Part shown: positions 21,936 through 33,810 of the stretch, in pieces
How positions within the stretch are numbered: position 1 is the first letter of the stretch
How the letters are laid out: each line of letters starts with the position of its first letter
NCBI GenBank assembly: GCA_032191485.1
Contig: JAVDOI010000001.1
Location: 30,241,948-30,305,947, forward strand
Source of the DNA: Leptoclinus maculatus
Taxonomy: Eukaryota; Chordata; Actinopteri; Perciformes; Stichaeidae
Direction of reading: 5' to 3'
DNA: 64,000 nucleotides
Translations under genes and position numbers: made by a program
The notes under the pieces: model-generated
What the model was told of the DNA's origin: nothing
What the model saw: the letters and a program-made list of their open reading frames with translations, nothing else
Database searches by the model: none

Positions 21936-23150
21936 AAATAATAACAACATGTTGCCCAACACATGTGAATGTAAGTGTATATACATATTGATAATTTATT
22001 AAAGTCCATTATTTGGAATTTTGACCCTGGCCTTGTTTTTCTATTAGAGGGAGGGTAGTGGGAGAGGGGGAAAAACAAAAGCTTTGGGGAAATAGAAATA
22101 CTGGAATGTGGACGATTTAACATAGAGGTATTCAAAAATCAATCTGCCCGCAAAACCACGAACATCTTATTAATATGGGGGAGTAATAACCAAAAGCATC
22201 ACAACAATGAAGTCCGGGAGAGGCTTAATTGGCTTGAGTACAAGTATACCTAGTCTATGACACACTCTAGCTATACCGCATAAACCAATTGGCTGATCAG
22301 GTGCCAGGGGAAGTTCATAGAGGTCGATAGGGGTGTTACCACGGCTCTGGGCGGATGAGGAGGAGGGAGGGTGTCTTTCTCTGTCCCACCAGTCACTGCT
22401 GGCAGGGGGCTTCTGTGCGACAGAGGTAGTGAAAGGTGACGCCTAAGGTCCGACAGTCGGAGTCTGACTTGCCAGGAATGTGCCAGGGCAGCAACAGCAG
22501 CTCCGCTTTAGACCAAGCGGATCAGGGACACCCGACACCCGGCTCTGAATCCCGTTGAGCTGTCTGCCCTGCACGAGCCTACGAGCAGCTCCGGCTCCCA
22601 GACCATCTTTAGGCAAGGCCAGACCCGCAGCCCTACCTTATATGCATAGAAGCTCATCAGGTTAACTGGGTGTGGGCTTTGGGTCTGGCCTCAAAGCACA
22701 ATATAGTATTTTGGGGGCGCACCACCATGTGCCCACATCATTTATATGGATCTATCACCAAGTCAACACCCGTATTTATATGTCTTAACCCCTCGATTAC
22801 AGCTAGACATATAGGCTACAAGACACATTTAAGTGCCTAGGTGAATATTAATTGGGGTATAGCGGTATATACTTTTTGGGGCCATTGGTGGCAAAGTAAA
22901 GCACTGTTTAGCCCAATTTAACAAGCAACAAGTGACTCAATTAAGCTCTAATATTTGTTGAATATATGCCTTGTGTCTAAATACAGTAAAATAATCGTCT
23001 TTTCATCATATTTCACCATCTGATAGAAATAATTATCAGCAAAAGTCATTCATAAACGCCCCGACCGCATTGCTGACATCCCGGTCCGTGCCACCTGTTG
23101 CGGGTGTGTTTGGCTTTTTAAAAACGTCCTCACGCGGGCGGAGCTAAGAG
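21936..23150. other. acta1-ccsap intergenic DNA with a GC-rich block
   Basis: Most of the segment is AT-rich, but about 22330-22690 is clearly more GC-rich and has no open frame or splice pattern I trust. It contains a hairpin at 22616-22691. It did not match vertebrate 7SK, RNase P, RNase MRP or telomerase RNA landmarks that I could recall. Confidence 0.35.
22616..22691. repeat. imperfect hairpin in GC-rich block
   Basis: GGCCAGACCC at 22617-22626 pairs with GGGTCTGGCC at 22681-22690. The pairing extends inward through AGCCC/GGGCT after a 2-nt mismatch. The loop is about 40 nt. Confidence 0.55.
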
Positions 23151-23222
23151 ACGCAACCTAGATTACAGCAGCACCGTGAGCGCCATCTGTTCTGTTTTGC
23201 TTCCGTGAAATCCGAGCCCAGT
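23151..23222 (+). other. putative promoter-proximal non-coding exon of ccsap
   Basis: GC-richer sequence ends at a consensus donor (cccagt|gtaagtat) after 23222. The next acceptor (ggatttcag) ends at 24338, six bases before the ccsap ATG. The 5' limit is a guess. Confidence 0.45.
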
Positions 23223-24344
23223 GTAAGTATATTTACTGTACATACATTTAGACTCTTACAGCTCTGAATTTCTGCTGTCAAGCCATGCACTGTTATAGAT
23301 GAGGGGGGATGGATTGTCAGTGATATATTAATACGTTTTGGTTGTTATCTGCAAGCACTGATATGCGATTATTGGTGCTCTATATTATCACATGATTTAC
23401 TCACATCTTTCATTAACACGGACACATCTGTTGTGAAGATGAGCATAATGAGAAGCAACGGGCTCATTGTTTAATCAATATATTGACACACTGTTACTGT
23501 GTTGTTGTTGTTGTTGATATGACACAATCCATGACGACGATTTTATGTGCGCATTTTTTCAAAGCCTTTGGACACAACAGCGTCGTATTTCTGTCATTCA
23601 AAAATACAGTTTTAGTGATTTGAAGCACAACAGGCTATAACGCCTCAAGTGTTTTCATACAATAACATATTCAACAGTCGTTTAGATCGCTGGAGCCAAT
23701 CAGAGGACGCGATGACTCCTACGTCATCACGTTCAAGAATGTCTGCTGTTAACGTTGTAACGAATAATTCAGACTTCGGCCACTTTTAACAGTGCGACGC
23801 CGATTGAGTTCACAGAACATAAACCCAAATGATTAATCTCCCCAAAACTAGACTCGTATGTCCGTCCCCAGGAGCCCAGCGAGGCCAACCAACCCCGGGG
23901 AGAAGAGGAAGTAGGCGGGTGTTGTAGCCGGGGGAAGCCTCCAGCTGCTCTGCCATTGGTTCTAACGGTCTACACGTTATAGTTTAAATGTCTGGCGGTG
24001 ATACCGGTCCTCAAAGACCTGCGAACGTTGAAAACATCGTAGCTGGTGTGTGCGAATGCTTTGTTTAGGTTATAACACAGTTGTTACTGCAAATGTAGTA
24101 TAACATTACACACCTCATAGACCTGTTATGTGTGTGAAGCTTATGCATATTCATTTGATGTTCTCTGTAATCTTGTAACATTGTAATAGTATATAGGTGG
24201 AGGCTTCAAATGAGCCCAGTTAGCTTTTTGCCTCTTCCTGTACTGTGATATTCATTTATCTCATTTATCTAAGCAACGGTAGCTTTTCACGAAATTGGAG
24301 AATATTTACAGCTTTTGCGGTCTGTTGATGGATTTCAGTTCAAG

Positions 24345-25998
24345 ATGGTGACCAAGAGGATCCGCTCGGAGTACATGAAGAAATTCAAAGACCCCAAATG
24401 GGAGACCTACAGTAAGTGTTACGAGGAGATGCTGAAGTACAGGCTGACCCGCAGGCTGCTGGAGCACACACACAACCCCTGGTTCTGGAGTGGCTCCGAC
24501 AGTGATTCAGACTCCGGAGGAAGAAGTCCCCCTCCTCCCAGTAAGAACCAGATAGGGCCCGAGATCAGCAGAGACAGGACGGAGGTAGAGCTGGAGGAGT
24601 GTGAGGGGGCGAGGATGGACAGACAGCAGGAGCAGCTGAGCAGAGCCAGAGCCGTTCCCCTTCCAAAGGAGGAGAATGGGTCTGCAGTCCATGGTAGCTA
24701 CATGTGATTTAAGGACTGTACAACATATTGGGATGTTCACAAGCTACTCTTCTGTAACATATAACATTCACTCCTCTCAGGCTCTCAGCTTAAATGTGCC
24801 AGAGAGACAGAAGTACCGGAGGAGGAGAGAGAGGAGCAGACTCACAGTCAAGACGGAGGTAAAGAAGAAAACATAGATGTGATGGGTAGTAGGGTGATGA
24901 CTAAAAGCTTAATTTGAAGCTACTCAGAGCTTATTCTACACATTACAGCTTTACAGCGATTTAGACTAGGTCCTAATACAAGGTTCATATTTTATCGATG
25001 ATTTATACGTTTTTTGTGGACACAACTATTTAAAAAAACTCTGCAAACCTCAAAATTACATGTCAAATATAGACGACCCTCCATTCAGCACCTGCAACAG
25101 ACAACCAAGAAAAACACACCAACGGGGACACCTACTGCATGGGAGCAGCACGGTCGTCACAGCTGATACAAATAAACAAAACTACATTCATGGGATTTAC
25201 TACAAACATATGAGAGGTCATGGAAGTTTCACCCAATGCTCTCTTATTATATAGAGATGTAGCACAATTTTGCTATTAATAATAATAATAACAACATCAC
25301 ATTGTTAAACAAGTAACATACAATATATCAAATTGGGTAAGCAGAGTGATCCAGGACAGCCTCACTATTCATTCATAAATCTTGACAGAGATATTGTATC
25401 TCTGCATTGCTTAGTTTCTTGCAGAATTTACTGCATACACATTTGAATTGACCAGTTTGATCGTGTATTTCTGTGCTGCTTTAACCTGTTTGTCTTTTCT
25501 ATTTGTAGAGAGAGACACTGAAGAAGCCAGACCACAGCAGAGTAAACCCTCCAAATCCTTAAAGCAAACATGGCGCTCCCAGCGGGTCAGGCCTGCACCA
25601 ACACGGCCGCCCAGGGACGACAGTAAGGACTGCAGACATCCTTTTGCCCTGTACGGTTCAGGAGAGAAGGATGCCGACATGGCAAGCAGGAAGACACACA
25701 ATGTTGGCGCTGCAGCTTCTACTACTGAGGTAATAGTTATTTCTGGGGATATACCCGTGACACGCTATGTTGTGACTGAGCACAAGTTTATCATGACGTT
25801 TATTCTCCCCCGTAGATCCACGTGTCGGCTCTTCGTGCTAAGATCCGGCGGGAGGTGGAGCATCAGATGCAGACTCAGAAGACTGAGCGGCGGAGAACCA
25901 AGTCTGCTGATCTGGACAAGGCCAGAAAGTTGGTTCAACCAGAATTCAACCCCTGGCTCACCGAGTACATGCGCTGCTTCTCTGCTCGCTCACGATAG
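24345..25998 (+). CDS. ccsap: ccsap, centriole, cilia and spindle-associated protein
   Basis: Four coding exons: 24345-24693, 24781-24858, 25509-25729 and 25816-25998. They total 831 nt, 276 residues, close to human CCSAP (C1orf96). The start MVTKRIRSEYMKKFKDPKWE matches the conserved N-terminal box. The middle is Ser/Asp/Glu-rich and disordered-looking. The conserved C-terminal half has HPFALYGSGEK, KTHNVGAA, the basic helix HVSALRAKIRREVE and the end NPWLTEYMRCFSA. The protein binds tubulin at centrioles, spindle and cilia and is linked to ciliary beating and embryonic axis formation in fish. The start at 24345 fits the splice acceptor six bases upstream. Neighbours acta1 and rab4a are as in human. 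Confidence 0.92.
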
Positions 25999-27900
25999 GA
26001 CACTTACATACACACACTCAAAATACTTACATCAGGGTGATTCCAGACAAAAATACAAAGTTAAAGCCATTATTGCCTACCACCCTTAAAGTTTAAATAT
26101 CCATAGCTGTACAATAGAGCATGGGGTGGACTGATTCATACAAAGGCTCCAAAATGTGTATTTCACCCACATTCAGGATGTAAACTGACAACCTTTTTAA
26201 ATTCACTGTGTGGCTTATTCCTCCAGATTTGTACTATGTCAATCAATTTTAATATGTATGTATAAGACAAACCATTTTACAGGGTATAAGAGACTCTTGT
26301 AAGAGATGATTAATAATGTGAAAGTGTAAGTATACTTAGTGGATTCGTCTACTGAATACAGATATTTTGATTAGAATGAAGAGTCTAAAATGCATTTTAC
26401 AGCCATACTTTGTTTTAAACAGAGGCTATACAAGACGTGTCCATGTCTTTGATACAGGGATATCAAACCACAGTGGACTAACACAGGAGTAGTGAAGGCA
26501 CATGGCAGCATGTCTGGATAGATTCAGCCATGTTCTTAAAAACGCTTCTGAGATCTAATTTATAGACAAACACATATAGACAAAACCAAACACACTTTCA
26601 GAAATATGTCTGTTAAAGACTTTTACAGCTTTTGATTTTCAGATCACCTGGGTCTGTGGTACTGTGGATACTGCAGAGTTTCTGTTATACACTGACTCAT
26701 GTGTCATGGGACTCTTTCTATAACAAACAAAATATATTTTTAAAATGTCAGGTTCAGGTTCCTATTAAGCATAACAATCAATTGTTGAGGCCAAATATCT
26801 TTATCATTACCGTTTCTGAATATGCTTTAGAACCACAAGTGAAAACAACAGCAGACATTAAGCTGACGCCTAAATGACCGTCAGAAGTACATGAACACAT
26901 ATTGCCGATTTACTGTTTACTTCTTAAAGCAGTTTACGCTCTAAAGCAGGAGCACCACAGCACTTTGATAATTAGTCACCTTTCTGAAATAATGTGTAGA
27001 TATTAATGTAGATACAGAATTCCTTGCCACCTATTTGGCTTTTTGTGTAATTTGTTCATCATTTGAATCCCTGTATTTGTATGTGTGTAAAATCAGAAAA
27101 TGTTATTTGTACTTACATAAGAAAACTAAAATGGACTTTTAATCCTTTGTGTAATAGATCTGGTCTTTTTATGAGAATCAGATCCCTCTGTGTCCTTGTG
27201 TCAGTAGTCATTCCATAAAAACTGGAGAAAAGACTTTTTCTCCTTTGCACAACTGTATGTATTGATGTTATTGATGTGAATATTGTGCAGAAAAAAAGGA
27301 GGGACATTTAACATTTTCTCTGATTTTGTTTTTGTTAAGTATTACATTACTCGCTTGCTGTTGTAAGGATTCAGCTATCAGGTTAAATATAGATCAGACA
27401 AAATATGGAAAATCTTGTGCAGTATTATCATTCTTTGCATAATTGCATTCAAGCACGTTTGTTTTTTAGATGTAGTGAACTTTGACAGTCTCAGAAAGCA
27501 GGAGTGGAACAAGACCAAACTTTTAAATTAAGATCCTCTCAATATTGAATTAGCCCTCTTAATGGTCACACGCATTTCTTGGTTTTCTTGACAATTTATA
27601 GCAGTCATCACATATGATCATCCTACTCAAGAAATGTAATCAGGCAAAGTGAAGAAGAAAGTTTTTGACCAATAAGGCACCAGGAGTACTTTCATTTCAC
27701 TTCTTGACAAACTCCACAGTGTCGAGTCTGGTTTTAGTGGAAAAGCTTCTGCTGTTCCTCACATATATAATTGATGACATAAGGTAAAATGGCACGATGC
27801 TTAACATTTTTATGTTTAAATCTTAGGCTTTAAACTGACTTGTGTACATATTTTATTTGGTTTGGATGAAAATAAGTTAAATGCAAAGCTTTTGAATAAA
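25999..27900 (+). other. probable ccsap 3'UTR
   Basis: AT-rich DNA without convincing exons. AATAAA at 27895-27900 is one plausible poly(A) signal, implying a long 3'UTR; nearer sites may be used instead. Confidence 0.35.
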
Positions 27901-30253
27901 TCACTTTTTTGCATCTGTTCATCTCCACACATTTTATTCAGAAAACTTTAAGAAATGTAATCTCTTTCAAGAAAAACATCAATATGGACCATCAACAAAA
28001 ACGTGGATTAAACCAACACAAGCTGCTTTTCAAAGACAGTGCTATATTTGTTGTAGTTTTTATTTTAAAAACATATGCTTTTATTATACACAATAAATTA
28101 AAAATCCATGATATTCATAATGACAAGAGAAAAACAGACATCCATAAACAGACAAAGGACTTGATGACATAAACACAAGACGGCGACCTGACGTGGAGCA
28201 GCCAAAGCCACCATAAGATGAATTCTAATTTGAAATATTTCTAAAGTTTGAAGTGTGCTTGATTTAAACGTTTAATAATGCATAATTGTCAAGGGTCTAA
28301 AATGTTATAAATATTAAAAACACAAATGTGTTGTTGTGATGCTTGAATACACCTACGCAAAACACACCTAAACCTAATTCTTCAAAAGAAATTCCCCACT
28401 TGAATTGTTTTGTGTCGAGAGCTTCGTGTGGCTGAACTGAGCATCAAATATCTTTGGAGACAAATAAAAATCAAACACACATCAGATAGTTTCATACCGT
28501 TGCTAAAACTTGAAATGCATTCAGTTAGTGTTGCCCCACAGCTGGCAGCAGTCAGTGAGGCATTCATGTAAACAGGCATCACTTATAAATGAGAGGGATC
28601 AGTCATTATTGGAATCTTTTGGATAAAAGGAGTGCGTTTCATTTAACGGAATGGTAAATGCTGAGCATGCCACTGTAAATTAAAAGATCACATGTGACTT
28701 TCACACTCCATTGCTCATAATATTTCTATATTTCTTTTTTGCAATCTACAATCTTGACAATGATAAAACAGCATTTTCCCACGTAAACATGTAAGTCCAT
28801 AATGTAATCCACACCAGCTTGTCCCAGTCACAAACAGTACTGCCCATCTATACTGCTTACATGTTGCCAGTGTATTGTGGCATAACATGTTATTAATACA
28901 GCATTAAACAGATGCTGGATATGATATCTACTTTAATATACATATAATATCTCTTCATAATGAAATACTCTGATATTCTGTTTGAGAAAACATGCGTCAG
29001 TCTATATACAGAAACACTGTACAGTGTACAAGATGCTGTAGGGCAACGGAGGAGATTCAGAGAGATACTTTTCTGGGAGAGTAAGTGTGTAAGACGGAAT
29101 GCAGGGAGTGCAAAATGTATTGTGGTGTATTTAAAACAGGAAGTTTTTGAAAACAAAAGTTCTGAAGATTGGTGTGAAAGGTGAAAGGTCGGAGACGAGT
29201 CACCAGCATAGCGAGGTGAACCCTGGGTCCCCCGTGGCTGTTCTTCTCCTGGTCTTCACAAGCCCGTCAGAAACACACTGATCACACAAAGAGAGACGTA
29301 GAACTTAACCACATGTTGGGGGAATGAACAAAGACTTAATGACCCAATGAGCAACTCTTATTAACTCATTATTGGGGGGAAGAATTGCAGAGGTACGACC
29401 AACTTCCTGTTTGCAAGCAAAAGGCCTGCTGACCCAATATCATGTGAATGAAGTCAACTTCATTAAAAGAGTAAGTCTGCTGATGTAGCTTAGTACTCTC
29501 TGTACTTACATTGTGGTCCAACAACAATGAAAGCACGTAAGTGAGCATTGCACTGCCTGACAAAAGTCTTCACAATGATGGACATGGGCACTGTAGTTTG
29601 CTGTAGTGGCTGAAAATAGTCCCCCTAAAATACCGTATTCACTATTTTTTGAGTATTGTTTCCTAAAAAATACAGTGCCCAGTTTTTTTAGGAAAGTATA
29701 TAGCCTTTTACTTGATGAAATAATACATTTGTGAAGATTCAATAGCAACACATGGACCTGGGGCTTAGAGCCAGACAAGCTGGGGAAGACAAATGCACTG
29801 TAAGTATTGGTCTATTCATGGGCTAAGTTGGCAAAAACAAAAATAAAAAATATCTTCAGCCTCATCCTTTAAGTGACTAGTGAATGATTACCGGCATGTA
29901 AATCTTCCAGAATCCTCTCAAAGATGCCTCCTCTCACATTTATTGTTTGGACCAAGTTTGAAGATGCAGTAAAAGAAATATGTTTTTGACTAAACTAAAA
30001 ATGCTCTTAGAAAATAAAAGAATCCTTCCACTCTGAGTTTTCAGACTGGGGTAAATCTGAAGATGAGTGACAGCAGACAAAGAATGGCTGAGAGCAATGA
30101 GCAGTATGTTAAGTCGCTTCTCTGGCTCTCTTAATGAAAGACCTTATTCTGTGGCATAAAACAGAATGAATATCATCATCGTTACGTAAGGCACACACAG
30201 TCCAAACACACCGGCCCTTTCACCTTGTCTGTGTGCGTTACTGGGCGTGTCCA
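27901..30253 (-). other. probable rab4a 3'UTR and convergent intergenic DNA
   Basis: This lies downstream of the rab4a stop on the minus strand. Several TTTATT motifs (AATAAA on the minus strand) occur around 27930-28080. A GC-richer patch at about 29160-29290 may be conserved UTR. No additional gene is supported. Confidence 0.35.
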
Positions 30254-31346
30254 CTAGCAGCCACAGTCCTGGGTGCCCTGTGGCTGAGCACGGCGAGGAG
30301 AACGAAGTTGTCGTAACGCAGCGTCGCCATACTGGATACCTGAGCCCATCCTCTCCGGATCCAGCTCGCCTGAAAATCAACAGACAAGATGAGTGAGGAC
30401 AGAGACGTGAGAGATTTGGCCTTCATGTTGGGATCTCCACCAACTCTGAAAAGATGGCATTTCTTTTTTTTGTGCAAATATTCGTTTTTTTAATAATTAA
30501 TTAAGTTGTTTTGGCTTTCACTTTGAAGATTCTCGATGAGGACAGCTACAGTGCAGGCTCTGGAGTCATACCTAAGCCTGTCTGATCCTGTGAGGATAAG
30601 AGGGGATTTAGAGTCGGGGGTCATGGTTATAGGTGAGGATGGCAGTTCCTACCTGACTCTATCTTGTTGAGGATTTTCCGAGCGCACTGGACAAAGGCCT
30701 CTTCAACGTTCTCTCCTGTTAGAGCGCTGGTCTCCAGGAACATTAGCTCTGACACACACAAACACACACGGCAGTCTTAATAAATACATTTACTCTGAGC
30801 AGCATATTTATTTATACAACCAAAGTAAATTGCAATAATTTCCGAAAAATGTAGATGCTGATTACATGCCAAAAAAATAAATCCTTCCACTAACAATAAT
30901 AGGTCAAAGCCTGGATCTCCCTTCTCCTGAGAGAAACTAGTCCCCCAGTTATTATTAGAGGTTTTGAGAGGAACTATCAAAGCATCACAAACTGTTGAGC
31001 CTACCGTTCTCCTGAGCGAAGCGGGAAGCCTCCAGGAACGTGACCTCTCTGTCCGCGTCCAGGTCCTTCTTGTTCCCACATAGGATGATGACGATGTTCT
31101 GACTGGCCAGCATCCTGGCATCACTCAGCCATGTGGTCAGAGCGTTGTAGGTCTCTCGACTGCAGCGTATAGAGGCAGGAAGGGTTACATTGTAGAAAGG
31201 AGAGGGGAACTGATGCCGAAAATCATGTGCTAGAGTGATTGGCTAGAGTGATTTACCTTGTGATGTCATAGACCAGCAGAGCTCCTGCTGCACCTCTGTA
31301 GTAACTCCTGGTCACAGACCTGAGAGAGACAGACAGAGACAGAGAC

Positions 31347-31383
<37 letters not shown>

Positions 31384-33275
31384 GAGAGAGAGAGAGAGAC
31401 ACACACAAGTCAGATATTTTAGTAATTTACATCAGTGGTTCCCAAACTCTGATTTGTCATTGAAGGACTTCTCTTTGGCTGTGCAAAGGGAAAATGGACT
31501 GCTGTCAAAAGCAGCAAAAAATATCCATGGAAAAAGTAGGCTTGGTGAGTTATGACACCCTTCTTTTGCATTTGAAGTGTTGTAATTTGACCAATCAGTT
31601 TCCTTTGGAAGCACAAACAACTTTATGTCACCCCCTTTTTCAAAGCAGACATGTTGGCTCGTCATGTCAGAAAACACACAGGTGGAACTAATGACATTAA
31701 CGATGGCTCTCCTAAAGCCATCACTACAATAGAATGCAGTAAATGAATGTAATTACTTACACATGTATCTGTTACCTCGGTCTTTCACCAGAGCAGTCAA
31801 GTGTGGTACAATAGATTTAAACAGTATGCATGTGGTTGAATAGAAATGACGTATGCGCACAGGGTCCTAAATGTGTTAAGAAAGAGGGTAAGGGGGTTAC
31901 ATTAGCTTTGTATGTATTTTTCCCTACCTGAACCTTTCTTGTCCTGCAGTGTCCCAAATCTGCAGTTTGACCATTTTGTTGACCACATTGATGATCTTGG
32001 AGCCAAACTCTACTCCAATTGTGTGGTTGGATTCATCCTTAACTGGAAGACAAAATAAAATGGGTTTATTATTAGATGCAATACATAGTGATGACCTACA
32101 GTGTGTCTTTTCAATGAGGAAAATGCACATGTCACTGATCATTAACTGGACTTAACACATCTCTAGAAGATACCTATATACCTATACCTAGATATCTAGA
32201 AGTTTTCTCTACCCGACATTGAAAAAGGCTCATCTAATTGATGTGTGTTGATTACTAAACGCTGCAGTACTGCACTTACATTAGAGGTCAGAGCAACTGT
32301 CTGTCAACAGTAAATAATGAACGGCGTGTTGTATCTTTCCGACTTACATCTCTTCTCTATGAACTGGTGCAGCAGACAGGATTTGCCCGTTCCAGCGTTC
32401 CCAATCACCAGGAATTTAAACAGGAAATCTGAGGTGAGAAAACACAGAAATGAGCGTGTAATACATCCAACACAATATTTGTCAGTTATCATGATTGTCA
32501 TACCTAGAGCCAGAGCTGTGCCATAATTATCTGGACAATATTAGCTTATCACAGCTATATTGATATCAACTTATATATAAGCCATCTGATATGTATTAAG
32601 ACATTGCAGTACTGAAATGTCAAAAATATGTTTGTGATAGTGTAGAAACAATGTTGTTCACAGAAGAGGATTTGTAAGTTATTTTTAACAGTAAAATGTT
32701 GTGCTCAGTACATATCTTGGTCACAATTATTTAATAACCATATTCAATTCTGTGTGTTTGTGCTCTCATATATTGATGTCACCATTGCCCTCAAAAGTCC
32801 ATACCGTCCTAAAACACATAGGATCAGAATACAGCATAGTAGTACACAGCTTTAAGGTGTACAAATATACATATATGGACGGCGGTGGGACTGTGTGCAG
32901 TAGTAGTAGCCCCCACGGACCAGTATCGCCTACATCTCGTGTACTATGACTAAAGTACAGAGTACACATCTCAGTCTGATCTTCCCACCAGCTCCATCAT
33001 CCTCATCTTTTTCCTCTGGTGTCAGCTTCACAAACGAGATATTGTATCCGCACAGCGACAGTGAAAATCTACTGTATACAACCTCTATGGTATTACTTTC
33101 GCTGACATCGCATTATTTAAAGGCCAGCAGCCTCCCGTTAGCCTGTCTGCTATCTGTTTACGGTGAGAAAAAAAGCTCTCTCGGCACACCTGCCTCATCC
33201 CACCGCTGTGGCTACGCGAATACGTTAACGGCCGCTACTGGTCGAAACAGCCTCCTTACCGTAGGAGTCCGACAT
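30254..33275 (-). CDS. rab4a: rab4a, small GTPase of early-endosome recycling
   Basis: Seven coding exons, read on the minus strand: 33260-33275, 32348-32428, 31928-32042, 31257-31319, 31005-31159, 30653-30748 and 30254-30369. They total 642 nt, 213 residues. Motifs: P-loop GNAGTGKS (15-22), switch I Thr in NHTIGVEF (40), switch II WDTAGQERF with Gln67, base-binding NKKD (121-124) and ETSAL (149-153). It ends DCGC, the dual-cysteine geranylgeranylation signal. The Ser-Pro-Arg-Arg at 199-202 matches the mitotic CDK site reported for Rab4. The protein governs rapid recycling from early endosomes to the plasma membrane. The first coding exon holds only 16 nt (MSDSY plus one base). Position beside ccsap and the C-terminal sequence favour rab4a over rab4b. 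Confidence 0.94.
31325..31400. repeat. (GACA)n/(GA)n repeat in rab4a intron
   Basis: A mixed GACAGA and GACA run followed by GAGA, directly upstream (minus sense) of the exon starting at 31319. On the sense strand it forms an extended pyrimidine tract for that acceptor. Confidence 0.85.
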
Positions 33276-33810
33276 TGCCAGTGTGGCGTTTTGACAGCAA
33301 TAGGAAAGTAGATGAAAAATAGATAGTTGACAAGATGGATAGCTCGCTAAGTTAAGGCAAATAGTCCTGTTGATGATTTCCGCGGATTCCAGCTGATTTT
33401 TCCCTCCGACTTCCCGTACGTAATTTGTGTCTCTTTTTTTTTTCTTCTTCAAAATAAAAGCCAAGCCGAGCATGGTAATGATTGAAGACTGCCTCCGGGT
33501 GGTGGTGGTGGTGGTGGTGGTGTTTGAGTAGCTAACAGCGCTTTGAGGCTTCTTACACAAACTACTTTCAATGCCATTAGATTTCGTCGAAAGTTTGTAA
33601 TAAGCATATCCTTCAAATAATATTAAAATCAACATAGTATGTAATTATTGTGTGTAAAATTGAGACACCAAAACTACTACAATCACAACCTACACTCCAG
33701 CCCAGAAGGCGGCGGTTATGTACACTTGCCAACGACCACAAAACCTCTCAAGAAGAAGAAGAAGAAGTGGCTAGTGGGCTAGCCTAGCTGCAGGCTTTAT
33801 TTAGAAAAAT
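33276..33810. promoter_or_regulatory. bidirectional promoter region of rab4a and phf10
   Basis: Only 535 bp separate the two start codons, which face opposite ways, so both promoters and 5'UTRs must lie here. A GGT trinucleotide run covers about 33498-33522 and a GAA run lies at about 33752-33767. No TATA box was seen, as expected for housekeeping genes. Confidence 0.6.

Noticed and set aside
22330..22690. A known RNA gene (7SK, RNase P, RNase MRP, telomerase RNA)
   Set aside because: Characteristic boxes or the telomere template were not found on either strand.
28893..29184. Small ORFs downstream of rab4a as genes
   Set aside because: Not conserved-looking, AT-rich, and within probable 3'UTR.
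31325..31400. CRISPR-like or VNTR array
   Set aside because: It is a simple GACA/GA repeat without spacers.
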